From Rhizobiales bacterium IMCC20636 (GTDB lineage Bacteria > Pseudomonadota > Alphaproteobacteria > Rhizobiales > GCA-2746425), in the NCBI GenBank assembly GCA_016865015.1, contig CP018226.1, positions 3,813,001-3,877,000 of the forward strand: a stretch of 64,000 bases of DNA. The letters run 5' to 3'. The translations under genes and the position numbers were made by a program. This document shows positions 7,882 through 17,520 of the stretch, piece by piece (the stretch's first letter is position 1; every line of letters starts with the position of its first letter). The notes beneath the pieces were generated by a model that worked only from the letters and a program-made list of their open reading frames with translations, had not been told where the DNA came from and ran no database searches.

Positions 7882-9768
7882 ATGTCGGGGTCCATGAAAA
7901 CTATCAGACTGACGATGGCGCAAGCCATCATTCGATACCTGGCCAATCAATATATTGAGATTGATGGTGAACGGGTCCGCCTGTGCGCTGGTGGCTTCGG
8001 TATTTTTGGCCACGGCAACGTCACATGCCTTGGTGAGGCCCTGTATCAGCACCGCGAAGAACTGCCGCTTTATCGCGGTCAGAACGAGCAATCCATGGCG
8101 ATGGCCGCTGTGGCCTATGCCAAGCAGAAACTGCGCAAGCGTTTCATGTTTGCCACCAGTTCTGCAGGGCCTGGCACCACCAACATTCTGACAGCTGCCG
8201 GCATTGCCCATACCAACAGGCTGCCCTTACTGCTGCTGTGTGGCGATACATTTACCACCCGCCTGCCCGACCCGGTTCTGCAGCAGGTGGAGCATTTCAA
8301 CGATCCCTCGATCTCGGTCAATGATGCGTTCAAATGCGTGTCGCGTTACTGGGACCGGATCACCCATCCGGCGCAGATCATCCAGTCCCTGCCCGCTGCG
8401 ATCAATACGCTGATTGATCCGGAAGATTGCGGACCGGCCTTTCTCGGCCTGCCACAGGATGTGCAGGGTTGGGCTTATGATTACCCAGAAGCCTTCTTTG
8501 CGGAAAAGACCCACCGGATGCGTCGCCTGACGCCGGATGAGCGCGAAATCTCTGATGCCGTCGACATTTTGAAAGCTGCCAAGCGCCCGCTGATCATCGC
8601 AGGCGGTGGTGTCCAGTATTCCGGCGCGGAAGCTGAACTGGCCGCCTTTGCAGAAAGCCATGACATTCCGGTGGTCGAGACCATTGCCGGACGCGCCAAT
8701 CTTCTGTTTGAACACAGGCTCAATTGCGGCCCAATTGGGGTCACAGGGTCCAATTCAGCCAATACTTTGGCGGAACAGGCTGATGTGGTGTTTGCCGTGG
8801 GAACGCGATTGCAGGATTTCACCACCGGTTCGTGGACGGTGTTCGCCCATGACGCAAGAATTGTGTCGCTCAATGTGGGCCGACACGATGCCAGCAAGCA
8901 TCTGTCAACGCCGATTGTGGGAGACGCCCGCAAGGGCCTGACCATACTGTCTGACGTGATGGGTGACTATCGCACCGAAAAGAGCTGGAGTGCCTTGGCC
9001 ACCAGCGAACGCGCGGCGTGGAATGCCTATGTGGATGACAATATCAATCCGACTGACAAGGCCGGAAACAACCGACCTGCGTCCTACGCCCAGGTCATTG
9101 GCAAGGTGAACGAACTTTGCGACACGGATGATCGGGTGGTGGTTGCCGCTGGCGGCCTGCCTGCGGAAGTGACCGCAAATTGGCGGACAAAGAGCATCGG
9201 CTCGGTGGATGTAGAGTTCGGGTTTTCCTGCATGGGCTACGAGATTGCCGGTGGCTGGGGCGCGCGCATTGCACAGTCTGAAAAGCAGAAGGATCAGGAC
9301 ACAATCGTGTTTACCGGTGACGGGTCCTATCTGATGCTCAATTCAGACATCTATTCGTCCGTGTTGACTGGTATGAAAATGATTATTCTGGTGTGTGACA
9401 ATGGCGGCTTTGCCGTCATCAACAAATTGCAGAAAAACACTGGCAATCAATCATTCAACAATCTGATTTCAGACTGTAATCTGGCGGTCGAACCCTTTGC
9501 AGTGGATTTTGAGGCGCATGCCAAATCCATGGGTGCGGCTGGCGAAACCGTGCATTCCATTGCCGAACTTGGCGAGGCCTTTGTCCGGGCTAAAGCCTCC
9601 AGCAAAACCTATGTCATCTGTATTCAGGTCGATGCCCATGATGGCTGGACGCAGGAAGGTCATGCCTGGTGGGAGGTCGGTACGCCTTCTGTATCGCAAG
9701 ATCCGTCTGTGACCAAAGCCCATGAAGATTGGGAATCGGATCGTGGTCGGCAAAGAAAAGGCGTGTAA
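7882..9768 (+). CDS. iolD: 3D-(3,5/4)-trihydroxycyclohexane-1,2-dione hydrolase, ThDP-dependent
   Basis: A 628-residue thiamine-diphosphate enzyme that opens the ring of the diketo intermediate in inositol catabolism. The N-terminal PYR domain carries ERxLYRGQNEQSMAM-like residues (LYRGQNEQSMAMAA), followed by FATSSAGPGTTN, a central domain (PLIIAGGGVQYSGA), and the C-terminal PP domain with the ThDP motif GDGSYLMLN...CDNGG. Length matches IolD. The ATG at 7882 has AGGGGA eight bases upstream; an ATG at 7894 is possible. It is first in a plus-strand operon and its stop codon overlaps the iolC start (TAATG). Confidence 0.93.
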   Translation: MSGSMKTIRLTMAQAIIRYLANQYIEIDGERVRLCAGGFGIFGHGNVTCLGEALYQHREELPLYRGQNEQSMAMAAVAYAKQKLRKRFMFATSSAGPGTTNILTAAGIAHTNRLPLLLLCGDTFTTRLPDPVLQQVEHFNDPSISVNDAFKCVSRYWDRITHPAQIIQSLPAAINTLIDPEDCGPAFLGLPQDVQGWAYDYPEAFFAEKTHRMRRLTPDEREISDAVDILKAAKRPLIIAGGGVQYSGAEAELAAFAESHDIPVVETIAGRANLLFEHRLNCGPIGVTGSNSANTLAEQADVVFAVGTRLQDFTTGSWTVFAHDARIVSLNVGRHDASKHLSTPIVGDARKGLTILSDVMGDYRTEKSWSALATSERAAWNAYVDDNINPTDKAGNNRPASYAQVIGKVNELCDTDDRVVVAAGGLPAEVTANWRTKSIGSVDVEFGFSCMGYEIAGGWGARIAQSEKQKDQDTIVFTGDGSYLMLNSDIYSSVLTGMKMIILVCDNGGFAVINKLQKNTGNQSFNNLISDCNLAVEPFAVDFEAHAKSMGAAGETVHSIAELGEAFVRAKASSKTYVICIQVDAHDGWTQEGHAWWEVGTPSVSQDPSVTKAHEDWESDRGRQRKGV

Positions 9769-10754
9769 TGGGTTTGCTGGATCAAATCAGACAGAACAAA
9801 TTTGTCATCATCGGCCGGGCTGGCATCGATTTTTATGCTGATCCGCCAGGAACCAGAACGGAAGAAGCCACTCAATTCTTCTCTTGTCTGGGTGGCTCAT
9901 CAGCCAATATTGGCGTGGCCATTGTCAAGCTTGGTGGACAAGCCGCGCTGGTGACCTGTGTGTCGGATGATGCGCTGGGCCGTCTGGCACTGAACCAACT
10001 GGCGCAATATGGCATTGATGCCACCCATGTGCGCTCTGTTGGCGGAGAAGTCCGCACGTCTCTGGCGGTGGTGGAAACCCGGATTGAGGATCATCAATCG
10101 GTGATCTACCGCAACAATGCGGCAGATTTTCAGATGAATGATGCTGATATTGACCAGGTTGATATGGGCCAATATGGCGCATTGATCACCACCGGCACCG
10201 TTCTGGCAGCCCAGCCGTCACGCAATGCAACGCTGGCAGCTTTCCGCAAGGCGAAGGCTGCAGGCATACCCATCATCTTTGATATCGACTACCGACCCTA
10301 TTCCTGGAATTCCGGCGCGGAAGCTGCAAGCGTCTACTTCGAGGCCGCGCAATATTGCGATATCATTATCGGCAATGATGATGAGTTTGGCGTCATGGCG
10401 GGCAGCAAGGCTGACGGTTTCCCGCTTGCCCAAAAACTGGCCCAGGAGCCAGGCCGGATCATCGTCTATAAAAAGGGCGAGTTTGGATCCACCACATTTT
10501 ACGATGGACGTTCGTTCGACACCGGCATCTTCCGAGTGGAAGCCTTGAAACCAACCGGCGCCGGGGATTCCTTTCTCGGCGCATTCATTGCTTCATTGGC
10601 TGCGGGACAGTCGGTTGAAGACAGCGTGGCACGCGGGTCTGCTGCTGCGGCCATCGTTGTCTCGCGGGTGGGGTGCGCCCCCGCCATGCCGACCCCGGAC
10701 GAGTTGAACAGCTTCATCGAAACCCATTCCGGGCTCAGCCCGGTTCACGCCTGA
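9768..10754 (+). CDS. iolC: 5-dehydro-2-deoxygluconokinase (PfkB family)
   Basis: A 328-residue cytoplasmic PfkB sugar kinase that phosphorylates 5-dehydro-2-deoxy-gluconate. The start GRAGIDFYADPPGTRTEEA is typical of IolC, GGSSANIGVAIVKLG is the first PfkB signature, and KPTGAGDSFLGAF near residue 265 carries the catalytic Asp and anion hole. The ATG overlaps the iolD stop by one base, so a longer in-frame start inside iolD was rejected. iolB follows after 17 bases. Confidence 0.93.
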   Translation: MGLLDQIRQNKFVIIGRAGIDFYADPPGTRTEEATQFFSCLGGSSANIGVAIVKLGGQAALVTCVSDDALGRLALNQLAQYGIDATHVRSVGGEVRTSLAVVETRIEDHQSVIYRNNAADFQMNDADIDQVDMGQYGALITTGTVLAAQPSRNATLAAFRKAKAAGIPIIFDIDYRPYSWNSGAEAASVYFEAAQYCDIIIGNDDEFGVMAGSKADGFPLAQKLAQEPGRIIVYKKGEFGSTTFYDGRSFDTGIFRVEALKPTGAGDSFLGAFIASLAAGQSVEDSVARGSAAAAIVVSRVGCAPAMPTPDELNSFIETHSGLSPVHA

Positions 10755-10771
10755 TCACAAGGACCTCCACG

Positions 10772-11614
10772 ATGCATATTCCACCGTTTGACAATCAGAA
10801 CAAACCCATCGTGGATATTGACGATCCGCATGTACCGCTCAACTATTTCAACATTGTCAAACTGACCAAGGGTCAGGCTTTCAGCTATACGGTGCCGGGC
10901 TATGAAACCTGCATTGTGCCAGCCACCGGCAGCGTGACTGTCGAGATTGAAGGCGAGAGTTACAAGGCCATCGGAAACCGGACGATTGACGTCTGGGATG
11001 GAGAGCCGGAAGGTGTGTATGTGCCCACCGGAGCACAAGCCACATTTGAATGCCTGACAGATACGGCGGAAGTCTTCATCGCCGGGGCACGCTATGACAA
11101 GGTGCTTGATCCCTTTGCCGTGCGCGCAGACGAGATTGATAAGGTTCAATACGGCTCTGACGAGACCAAGACACACCGCAAGATCAAACACATCCTTGGC
11201 ACCAAATATCACGACAAGGTTGGTCGTCTTCTGGTGTCGGAACTGTTTACGGTCGGTCAGGGCGGCTGGTCGGGTTTCCCGCCTCACAAGCATGACACCG
11301 ATCGACTGCCGCTTGAGACCCGCCATGATGAGACTTACAATTTCAGGTTCCGCCCCAATCATGGCTTTGGCATGCAATTGGTGCAGCGTGAAGATGGCAA
11401 GGTTGGCGATGCCTATCATCTGGTTGACGGGTCTACGATCACACTGGAAAAAGGCTATCATCCCTGTGTGACCGGACCGGGCTATGAGATGTATTACTTT
11501 ACAATTCTGGGTGGTCTGTCGCAGCGCTCACTGGTCCAGTATTTCCAGCCAGACCATGCCTATCAGATTGAAACCATCCCAGGCATCAAGGACATGATCG
11601 CGAAATTCAAATGA
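10772..11614 (+). CDS. iolB: 5-deoxy-glucuronate isomerase
   Basis: A 280-residue bicupin enzyme that isomerises 5-deoxy-glucuronate to 5-dehydro-2-deoxygluconate, the substrate of IolC. The second cupin shows the metal-binding segment FPPHKHD...ETRHDETYNFRF (His, His, Glu pattern) and the downstream GYEMYYFTILGG. The ATG at 10772 follows an AAGGACC site. Its final four bases (ATGA) overlap the start of the downstream aldolase, so the two are translationally coupled. Confidence 0.92.
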   Translation: MHIPPFDNQNKPIVDIDDPHVPLNYFNIVKLTKGQAFSYTVPGYETCIVPATGSVTVEIEGESYKAIGNRTIDVWDGEPEGVYVPTGAQATFECLTDTAEVFIAGARYDKVLDPFAVRADEIDKVQYGSDETKTHRKIKHILGTKYHDKVGRLLVSELFTVGQGGWSGFPPHKHDTDRLPLETRHDETYNFRFRPNHGFGMQLVQREDGKVGDAYHLVDGSTITLEKGYHPCVTGPGYEMYYFTILGGLSQRSLVQYFQPDHAYQIETIPGIKDMIAKFK

Positions 11615-12462
11615 CAATCGCGACGCTGACGGATGTGCTGCAACCGGCCATGAAGGACGGCTATGCGGTTGGTGGCCTGGTGGTGTTGGGCTGGGAAGAC
11701 GCGCGAGCCTATGTGGAAGCTGCGGAGGACACCGGATTGCCGGTGATCCTTCAGGCGGGCCCCGGCTGTCGCGCTCATACACCGCTTCCGATCCTTGGCA
11801 AGATGTTCCGCTATCTTGCAGAACAGGCCAGTGTACCGGTGGTCTGTCATCTGGACCATGGCTATCATCCCGATGAATGCTTTGATGCCATCGAGCATGG
11901 CTTTACATCGGTGATGTTTGACGGGTCAAAACTGCCCTTGTCAGAGAATATCGACAAGACTGCTGCGATTGCCGAAAAGGCCCATGCTGCAGGCGTTTCC
12001 CTTGAGGGAGAGGTTGGCTATGTCGGCTATGCTGACGGGCCAGCATCTGCCGGAACAACACCGGAGGAAGCGGCGCGGTTTGATCGCGAAAGCGGTGCGG
12101 ATGCCATGGCGATTTCCATCGGCAATATTCATCTTCAAACCGAAAAGACCGACGGAATCGATTTTGCAGCCTTGCGGGCCATTGAAGCGGTTACGCAATT
12201 GCCGCTTGTCCTGCATGGCGGCAGTGGCATCCCCACCAGCATGCGGCGGAAACTGGCGTCGGAAAGCCGGGTTTCAAAATTCAATATCGGCACCGAATTA
12301 CGCATGGCTTTCGGCTCGGCACTGCGCGCCACCCTTGCCGCCAATCCAGATGTTTTTGATCGGGTCGCGCTTCTCAGCTCCACCATTGCGCCAGTCAGAG
12401 ACGTTGCCAGGCAGGTGCTGAGCGGGATTGGGCCGACAGGCCAGACTGCTCGTAAGTCTTAA
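11611..12462 (+). CDS. iolJ: Class II aldolase, probable 6-phospho-5-dehydro-2-deoxygluconate aldolase
   Basis: A 283-residue class II (zinc) fructose-bisphosphate-aldolase-family protein. The zinc-site segment VVCHLDHGYHPDEC is at about 82-95, then GFTSVMFDGSKLP, EGEVGYVGY, GNIHLQTEK and LVLHGGSGIP with FNIGTELR at the C-terminal phosphate site. Coupling to iolB through a 4-bp ATGA overlap, and its position after iolD-iolC-iolB, argue for the IolJ role, cleaving to DHAP and malonate semialdehyde. The semialdehyde dehydrogenase IolA is not present in the window. Confidence 0.85.
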   Translation: MTIATLTDVLQPAMKDGYAVGGLVVLGWEDARAYVEAAEDTGLPVILQAGPGCRAHTPLPILGKMFRYLAEQASVPVVCHLDHGYHPDECFDAIEHGFTSVMFDGSKLPLSENIDKTAAIAEKAHAAGVSLEGEVGYVGYADGPASAGTTPEEAARFDRESGADAMAISIGNIHLQTEKTDGIDFAALRAIEAVTQLPLVLHGGSGIPTSMRRKLASESRVSKFNIGTELRMAFGSALRATLAANPDVFDRVALLSSTIAPVRDVARQVLSGIGPTGQTARKS

Positions 12463-12477
12463 TCGTTGTGCAGTGAG

Positions 12478-12505
12478 AGACTGGCCCGAATGACCGGGCC
12501 AGTCT
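12478..12505. terminator. Bidirectional terminator between inositol and second sugar ABC operons
   Basis: An 11-bp perfect stem (AGACTGGCCCG at 12478-12488, CGGGCCAGTCT at 12495-12505) with a 6-base loop sits in the 49-base gap between convergent operons. TTGATT follows on the plus strand. The position suits termination from both sides. Confidence 0.8.
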
Positions 12506-12511
12506 TGATTA

Positions 12512-13450
12512 TCAGAATGCAGGTTCTACGGAATTAACGTTTTCCATTGTTACGACGGTCAACGGGATTGGAAGTCGGCTGTCGACTTCTTTGCCATCGA
12601 GAATTTCCGCCATTGTGTTGATCGCAAGTTTCCCGTCTTCAACCGGTGACTGAACAATCGTCGCGTACATTTCGCCGCTGCGGATGGATTCGAAGGCATC
12701 CTTCTGGCCGTTGATGCCGACGATGGGAGGTGTGGGTTCAGAAGGGTTTGCTTCTTTCCACGCGTCAATGAAACCACGCGCCATGGTGTCATCATTGGCA
12801 TAGACACCCATGATTTTGTCACCAAACCGAGTAATCAAATCGCGACTGACAACAAGTGCCTTCTGCTGGTCGAAATCAGCATTGACGGTGTCCAGGACTT
12901 CGATGTCAGAATTGACTTCCTTGAGCCGGTCCACAAAGCCACCGACACGTCCAATTGTGGTGCCATTGCCGGCCTGTCCAGCGATGATCACGACGGAACC
13001 CTTACCGTCCATTGCCGTGCTCAGAGCATCGGCTGCCATTTCACCTTCTTCGTAAACATCGGGGCCGGTGAAGGACTTGATAAACTGGTTGGCCTGCTCA
13101 GCCATTGGCGAGTTGATCAGGATCGATGGAATGTTGGATTGTTGCGCGCGCGCCAAGCCCGGGATGTAGGCCTGTGGATCCAGTGGCCATAAGATGATGC
13201 CATCGACACCGCGAGCAACACAGGTGTTGAGCTGCTCAGTGCCCTTCTGGACATCAAAATCCTGGCTGAGATTCAGAATCTCGATACCAAGTTCATCTGC
13301 ACGTTCCTGCAATGCAACATTGGCTGGCGTGGCGTAGGCATGAGAATCTGCCGCCGTCACATAGCAAACGGTTTTGGCCTGAGCTACGCCTGCGGATGCC
13401 AGAATCGCAGCTGTTGCCGCGACATAAATCATACTCTTCTTGCCAATCAT
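12512..13450 (-). CDS. Sugar ABC transporter substrate-binding protein (second system)
   Basis: A 312-residue periplasmic binding protein of the RbsB-like group. The ATG at 13450 has AGGAGG upstream and begins a signal peptide (IYVAATAAILASAGVAQA, cleavage after about residue 25). Domain hallmarks include GVDGIILWPLDPQAYIPGL and GVYANDDTMARGFIDAW. The gene is last in the order ATPase, permease, permease, binding protein and overlaps the preceding permease stop by 4 bp. The substrate is unknown; the altronate/galactarate dehydratase homologue under the same operator suggests a hexose, uronate or aldonate. Confidence 0.9.
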   Translation of the reverse strand: MIGKKSMIYVAATAAILASAGVAQAKTVCYVTAADSHAYATPANVALQERADELGIEILNLSQDFDVQKGTEQLNTCVARGVDGIILWPLDPQAYIPGLARAQQSNIPSILINSPMAEQANQFIKSFTGPDVYEEGEMAADALSTAMDGKGSVVIIAGQAGNGTTIGRVGGFVDRLKEVNSDIEVLDTVNADFDQQKALVVSRDLITRFGDKIMGVYANDDTMARGFIDAWKEANPSEPTPPIVGINGQKDAFESIRSGEMYATIVQSPVEDGKLAINTMAEILDGKEVDSRLPIPLTVVTMENVNSVEPAF

Positions 13451-14445
13451 GGTTTTCCTCCTGTGGTGATTGGATTTTGCGTTACGAGAAGGGGGATTGC
13501 ACCTGCAGCCCTCCCTCTTGTGTGTACGGTTCGATCAAGAACCACCAGCAGGATCAGGATCAATCCTGAAACGACCTGCTGCAGGTATGCTGGAACCGAT
13601 TGAAACTCCATAGCCATCGTCAGTGCGGCCATGGTCAGTACCCCGCCCAGCGTGCCGAGCGCGGAGCCGCGCCCACCCTCAAGCCGGGTGCCACCGACAA
13701 CCACGGCTGCGATGACAGCTACGGTTAACTCAGACCCAAAAACAGGAGACCCTGTATTGGTCACGAGGCTTTGCAGAACACCTGCGACACCTGCCAGCGA
13801 ACCGGCAAAGATGAAGCCAAAGAATACGACCCGACCAGCGGCCACACCACTTTCTTCTGCAGCTGTCGCGTTCGAGCCGACCGCGAACACGTTTCGGCCC
13901 GCAATGGTGCGTGTCAGCCAGAGATGCAGAAGAATGATGCAGACGATGAAAAGTGCGCTGCGTATGGAAAAGATATCAAGGTAGATCTGTGCCATGGTAA
14001 GTGAGAACATTATGTCTGTTCCAGTCACCGGCTGACTGTTTGTAATCCAGTGCGCCACAGCACGAAAAATCAACATTGTCGCAAGCGTCAAGACCAGTGA
14101 ATTGACCTTCAGACCAACCACCAGCCCGCCATTGATCGCTCCGCAAAGCCCGCCAACGAAAACGCCAACCAACGCGGCGGGCAAAATGCCCAGGCTTGGT
14201 TGCAAGATCGTTGAAACGATACCGGCGAGCGCGAAAATGGCACCACCCGACAAATCAATCTGACCTGCTATCAACAACACCGTCAATCCGGTCGCAATCA
14301 GACCGATCGCAGCGGCCCGATCGAGGCCAAGGCTAAGTGTGGTTTCACTGAGATAACCTGGCACGATCAGCCCGGATACGGTAAGTGTCAGGGCCAGTAT
14401 GATTGCGACGCGGTACTGCAGTACAATGGCAATGGTCTGGCGCAT
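13447..14445 (-). CDS. Sugar ABC transporter permease, RbsC type (second permease)
   Basis: A 332-residue multi-spanning inner-membrane protein. It has the RbsC-family segment IAGQIDLSGGAIFALAG, LKVNSLVLTLATMLIF, and a C-terminal GGTRLEGGRGSALGTLGG coupling region. It overlaps its upstream permease by one base and the downstream binding-protein gene by four. Two distinct permease genes suggest a heterodimeric channel. Confidence 0.9.
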   Translation of the reverse strand: MRQTIAIVLQYRVAIILALTLTVSGLIVPGYLSETTLSLGLDRAAAIGLIATGLTVLLIAGQIDLSGGAIFALAGIVSTILQPSLGILPAALVGVFVGGLCGAINGGLVVGLKVNSLVLTLATMLIFRAVAHWITNSQPVTGTDIMFSLTMAQIYLDIFSIRSALFIVCIILLHLWLTRTIAGRNVFAVGSNATAAEESGVAAGRVVFFGFIFAGSLAGVAGVLQSLVTNTGSPVFGSELTVAVIAAVVVGGTRLEGGRGSALGTLGGVLTMAALTMAMEFQSVPAYLQQVVSGLILILLVVLDRTVHTRGRAAGAIPLLVTQNPITTGGKP

Positions 14446-15443
14446 CAGGCTACTCCCCGCTTGCGCAGAGCTGAATCCATGCCCACCGCGCCTGCAATCA
14501 ATATACCAAGGACAAAGCCCTGGATTGGCGTTCTCACCCCATCAAGCACCATCACATTAGTGAGCAATTGCACGAAAATCAGCCCGGCGATTGCACGCGG
14601 CACTGAGCCAAAACCGCCCATGATGGAGACGCCACCAACGACAACAGCTGTAATTGCGCTGAACTCGTAACCCTGTCCGATCAGTGGCCGGGCACTTTGG
14701 AGCGTGAGACCAAGAAGGCCACCACTGATTCCGGCTGCCACGGCAGTGATCACGAATGCGCCGGCCTTGACCGCTTTTACCGGCACTGCGCTGGCTTCTG
14801 CAGCGCTGTAATTGCCACCGGTTGCGAGCGTCCATCGGCCCCAGAAAGATCGGGCAAGAATGAAGTGGCCGATGACCGCTACCGCGAGGAAAATCAGAAC
14901 CACAACAGGAATGCCAAACAAGCGGCCTTTGACAAATTCCGCAGATTCTGGATTTGCGCCATAGACGATTACGCCACCGACCGCCGCCTGAACGATGCCA
15001 AGGGCAATCGTGCCGATGCCAAGCGTGGCAATAATGGGATTAACGCCCAGATAGCCTACCAGAACTCCGTTGACAGAGCCGATCAGACCAGAAAGTGCGA
15101 CCGCAACAACAAAAGCAGGAACAGGCCCGATAACAGGCTGCAGCCCAAGAGACAAAATAGCGCCACACGCAATCGTGGCTGGCACCGAAAGATCCGCCAG
15201 CCCACCAACCACAAGAACAAAGGTCATGCCTACGACCACAATGCCGATGATTGACATCGACGTGAGAATGTTGAGGAAATTTCCTGTGGTAAAAAATGCG
15301 GGGCTTGAGAACGACCCGTACAAAATCACGGCCAGAATCGCCAGAGACAATCCGGTTTTTGACAGCAGATCAACCAGCCGGCTTCCGCGTGCGAAACGTT
15401 CATTCGAGCTTTCGCTGTCGAGTTCTGAAGCAATCTCGCTCAT
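14445..15443 (-). CDS. Sugar ABC transporter permease, RbsC type (first permease)
   Basis: A 332-residue polytopic permease with the motifs VVGGLADLSVPATIACGAIL, YLGVNPIIATLGIGTI and GGVSIMGGFGSVPRAIAG. It pairs with the permease encoded next. The start overlaps the ATPase stop by four bases (ATGA), making a tightly coupled operon. The N terminus is a soluble, charged stretch of about 30 residues before the first helix. Confidence 0.9.
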   Translation of the reverse strand: MSEIASELDSESSNERFARGSRLVDLLSKTGLSLAILAVILYGSFSSPAFFTTGNFLNILTSMSIIGIVVVGMTFVLVVGGLADLSVPATIACGAILSLGLQPVIGPVPAFVVAVALSGLIGSVNGVLVGYLGVNPIIATLGIGTIALGIVQAAVGGVIVYGANPESAEFVKGRLFGIPVVVLIFLAVAVIGHFILARSFWGRWTLATGGNYSAAEASAVPVKAVKAGAFVITAVAAGISGGLLGLTLQSARPLIGQGYEFSAITAVVVGGVSIMGGFGSVPRAIAGLIFVQLLTNVMVLDGVRTPIQGFVLGILIAGAVGMDSALRKRGVA

Positions 15444-16939
15444 GCTACCTCCTCCCCGGTCGCCAGGGCCATAATTCGTTCTTCGGTCAAATCCTGACGA
15501 TCAATTGGCGGTGAAGCCTGACCGTCGCGCATCACCACAATCCGGTCGCAGACCCCAAGCACTTCCGGCAATTCTGATGAAATCATCACAACCGCCATTC
15601 CGTTGGCCACAAGCTGGCCGATAATGTTATGGATTTCCGCCTTGGCACCCACATCCACGCCGCGCGTCGGCTCGTCCAGAATGAGTACCGACGGCTTGGC
15701 AGCAAGCCATTTGGCTATGACGGCCTTTTGCTGGTTTCCACCCGACAGAAGGTTGACACGCCGTTCCGGATCCGGTGGCGAAATTGAAAACTGTTTTACG
15801 TATTGATCAGCAAGAGTTCTGTCTGCTTTGCCTCTGATCCAACCGAACGTGGTCAGGCTTCTGAGAACCGGAAGGCTGATATTTTCACGGATCGACATTC
15901 CCGGAATTATGCCATCCCCTTTTCGGTCTTCCGGCACATAGGCAATTCCGGCTTTGACAGCCTCGGCCGGCGAATTGATCACGACATCCTTGCCGTTGAG
16001 AGTGAGCGTTCCTTCCACAATACCGGACAGGCCGAAAATTGCCCGTGCGACTTCTGTCCGCCCTGCTCCTACCAAGCCAATCAAGCCCAGAATTTCACCT
16101 GCCCGAACGTCAAAACTGACATCGCGAAAGTTTGCTCCATCGCTGATTGAGTTGACGCGAAGGACCGGCTCTCCAATCTTGGCAGGGCTTTTTGGAAAAA
16201 CATTACTGACCTCGCGACCGACCATCAGCTGAATCATTTCACTCGCTGAAATCCCCGCGATCGGTCGTGTCTCGATCATGCTTCCATCACGAAGCACGGT
16301 CACTTCATCAGCGATCTCAAGCACTTCCTTCAATCGATGGCTGATATAGACTATGGCGATACCAGCATCGCGCATCTTGCGCAAAATTCTGAAAAGCGCG
16401 GCCGTTTCATGTTCGCTCAGGCTTGACGTCGGCTCGTCGAGGACAATGATCCTGGGGTTAGCTGCGTAGGCCTTGGCAATCTCCACCAACTGCTGCTGGC
16501 TAATCGAAAGATTTCCGAGAATTTCCTGTGGATCAATGGCCGTCTCCTGTTCCTGAAGAACGGCGGTGGCCTTCTGCAACATTTCATTCTTGTCGAGAAA
16601 TCCCCACCTGCCCGGCATACGGCCCAGATAGATATTTTCTGCAACTGTCAGGTCCGGTACCAGGTTAAGCTCCTGATGAACCATCCGGATGCCCAAAGCC
16701 TGCGCGTCAGCAGGACGCCGCAACCTTGCTTCGGTGCCGCCAACTTCAATCGTGCCGCTGGTCGGTTGATAAGAACCACTGAGCACTTTCATCAAAGTCG
16801 ATTTGCCCGCGCCATTCTCACCGACTACGGCATGAACGGTGCCAAATTTAACGGCAAAGTTTACATTGGAAAGCGCTTTCACACCCGGGAATGTCTTGGT
16901 GATGCCCTTCATACTCAAGGCAAAATCTGTTGAGCCCAT
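15440..16939 (-). CDS. Sugar ABC transporter ATP-binding protein, two domains (RbsA type)
   Basis: A two-domain ATPase of 499 residues. Domain 1 has Walker A GENGAGKST and LDEPTSSLSEHET as Walker B. Domain 2 has the degenerate Walker A region GLVGAGRTEVARAIFG, LSGGNQQKAVIAKWLA and LDEPTRGVDVGAK, all standard for RbsA/XylG-like proteins. I chose the ATG at 16939 because GGGAGGAG lies upstream and the length matches the family; GTG at 17002 and ATG at 16984 would add 21 or 15 residues. It is first in the operon, and the operator copy at 17004-17022 lies about 65 bases upstream. Confidence 0.9.
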   Translation of the reverse strand: MGSTDFALSMKGITKTFPGVKALSNVNFAVKFGTVHAVVGENGAGKSTLMKVLSGSYQPTSGTIEVGGTEARLRRPADAQALGIRMVHQELNLVPDLTVAENIYLGRMPGRWGFLDKNEMLQKATAVLQEQETAIDPQEILGNLSISQQQLVEIAKAYAANPRIIVLDEPTSSLSEHETAALFRILRKMRDAGIAIVYISHRLKEVLEIADEVTVLRDGSMIETRPIAGISASEMIQLMVGREVSNVFPKSPAKIGEPVLRVNSISDGANFRDVSFDVRAGEILGLIGLVGAGRTEVARAIFGLSGIVEGTLTLNGKDVVINSPAEAVKAGIAYVPEDRKGDGIIPGMSIRENISLPVLRSLTTFGWIRGKADRTLADQYVKQFSISPPDPERRVNLLSGGNQQKAVIAKWLAAKPSVLILDEPTRGVDVGAKAEIHNIIGQLVANGMAVVMISSELPEVLGVCDRIVVMRDGQASPPIDRQDLTEERIMALATGEEVA

Positions 16940-17003
16940 TTCAGGCTTTATCTCCTCCCGCACCAGTGTCAGATCCTTTCCCATCAGGCTTTGAAACAGC
17001 ACG

Positions 17004-17022
17004 TTATATTAATATAATAATG
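17004..17022 (+). promoter_or_regulatory. GntR/FCD operator copy 1
   Basis: TTATATTAATATAATAATG; the first 14 bases form a perfect palindrome. It lies just upstream of the ABC ATPase start, which places it to control the transporter operon. It differs from copy 2 at two positions and from copy 3 at one. Confidence 0.75.
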
Positions 17023-17355
17023 ATTTCAAGTATGATTGGGAACAACAATTCCGGACCATGACGCTTGTCCAAAATTGAATGCGTCGCCTGCAACCCCCCC
17101 CGTATTCATCCCCTTGTTCAGGGCAGGAGGAACGGACATCAGCATGCCGAAGTAAGGACCCTTCCGGTCTAAAAATGCGCTCCATACGGAGAACGCCCAT
17201 TGGTGCCCTGATGGTTGACATGGACCGTCTGCCCGGTTTGATGGCGTGTGCCCATAATCGATGCTTCCCCCGGACTTAGGTGATACCGGTGTGCGACCAT
17301 CCTCAAGCCAGCTTTCGGTTGCAGCGTTAGATATGAAGTGTATATTAATCCGTGT

Positions 17356-17374
17356 TACACTAATATAATAATGC
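17356..17374 (+). promoter_or_regulatory. GntR/FCD operator copy 2
   Basis: TTACACTAATATAATAATG, about 150 bases upstream of the GntR gene. It is preceded by an inverted half-site TATATTA at 17341-17347 that mirrors TAATATA at 17361-17367. The placement suits autoregulation of the GntR gene. Confidence 0.7.
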
Positions 17375-17520
17375 TCACAAGACTCTAGCCCAACGCATTG
17401 CTAGCCGACGCCAGTGGCTGAAAACCTCAGATAACTGCACCGCGGATTGAGCCGTCTGCGTTTGAGATTCTAATATCGCAATGAGCATTTGGAAGCTGAA
17501 TAAGAAAAGTGAGTGGCGCG

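Larger units (their letters stand above)
16940..17520. other. Gene-poor control region between ABC operon and GntR gene
   Basis: This 581-base stretch separates the divergent ABC operon and GntR gene. It contains two of the three AT-rich operator copies (17004-17022 and 17356-17374). Short open frames at 17009-17221 (minus) and 17079-17279 (plus) have no recognisable motif and no convincing ribosome site, so I do not call them genes. The stretch between the operators is GC-richer and could be remnant sequence. Confidence 0.6.

Noticed and set aside
17009-17279. Two small overlapping frames in the GntR/ABC intergenic region
   Set aside because: Neither has a convincing ribosome site or similarity I recognise, and the region holds operator repeats.
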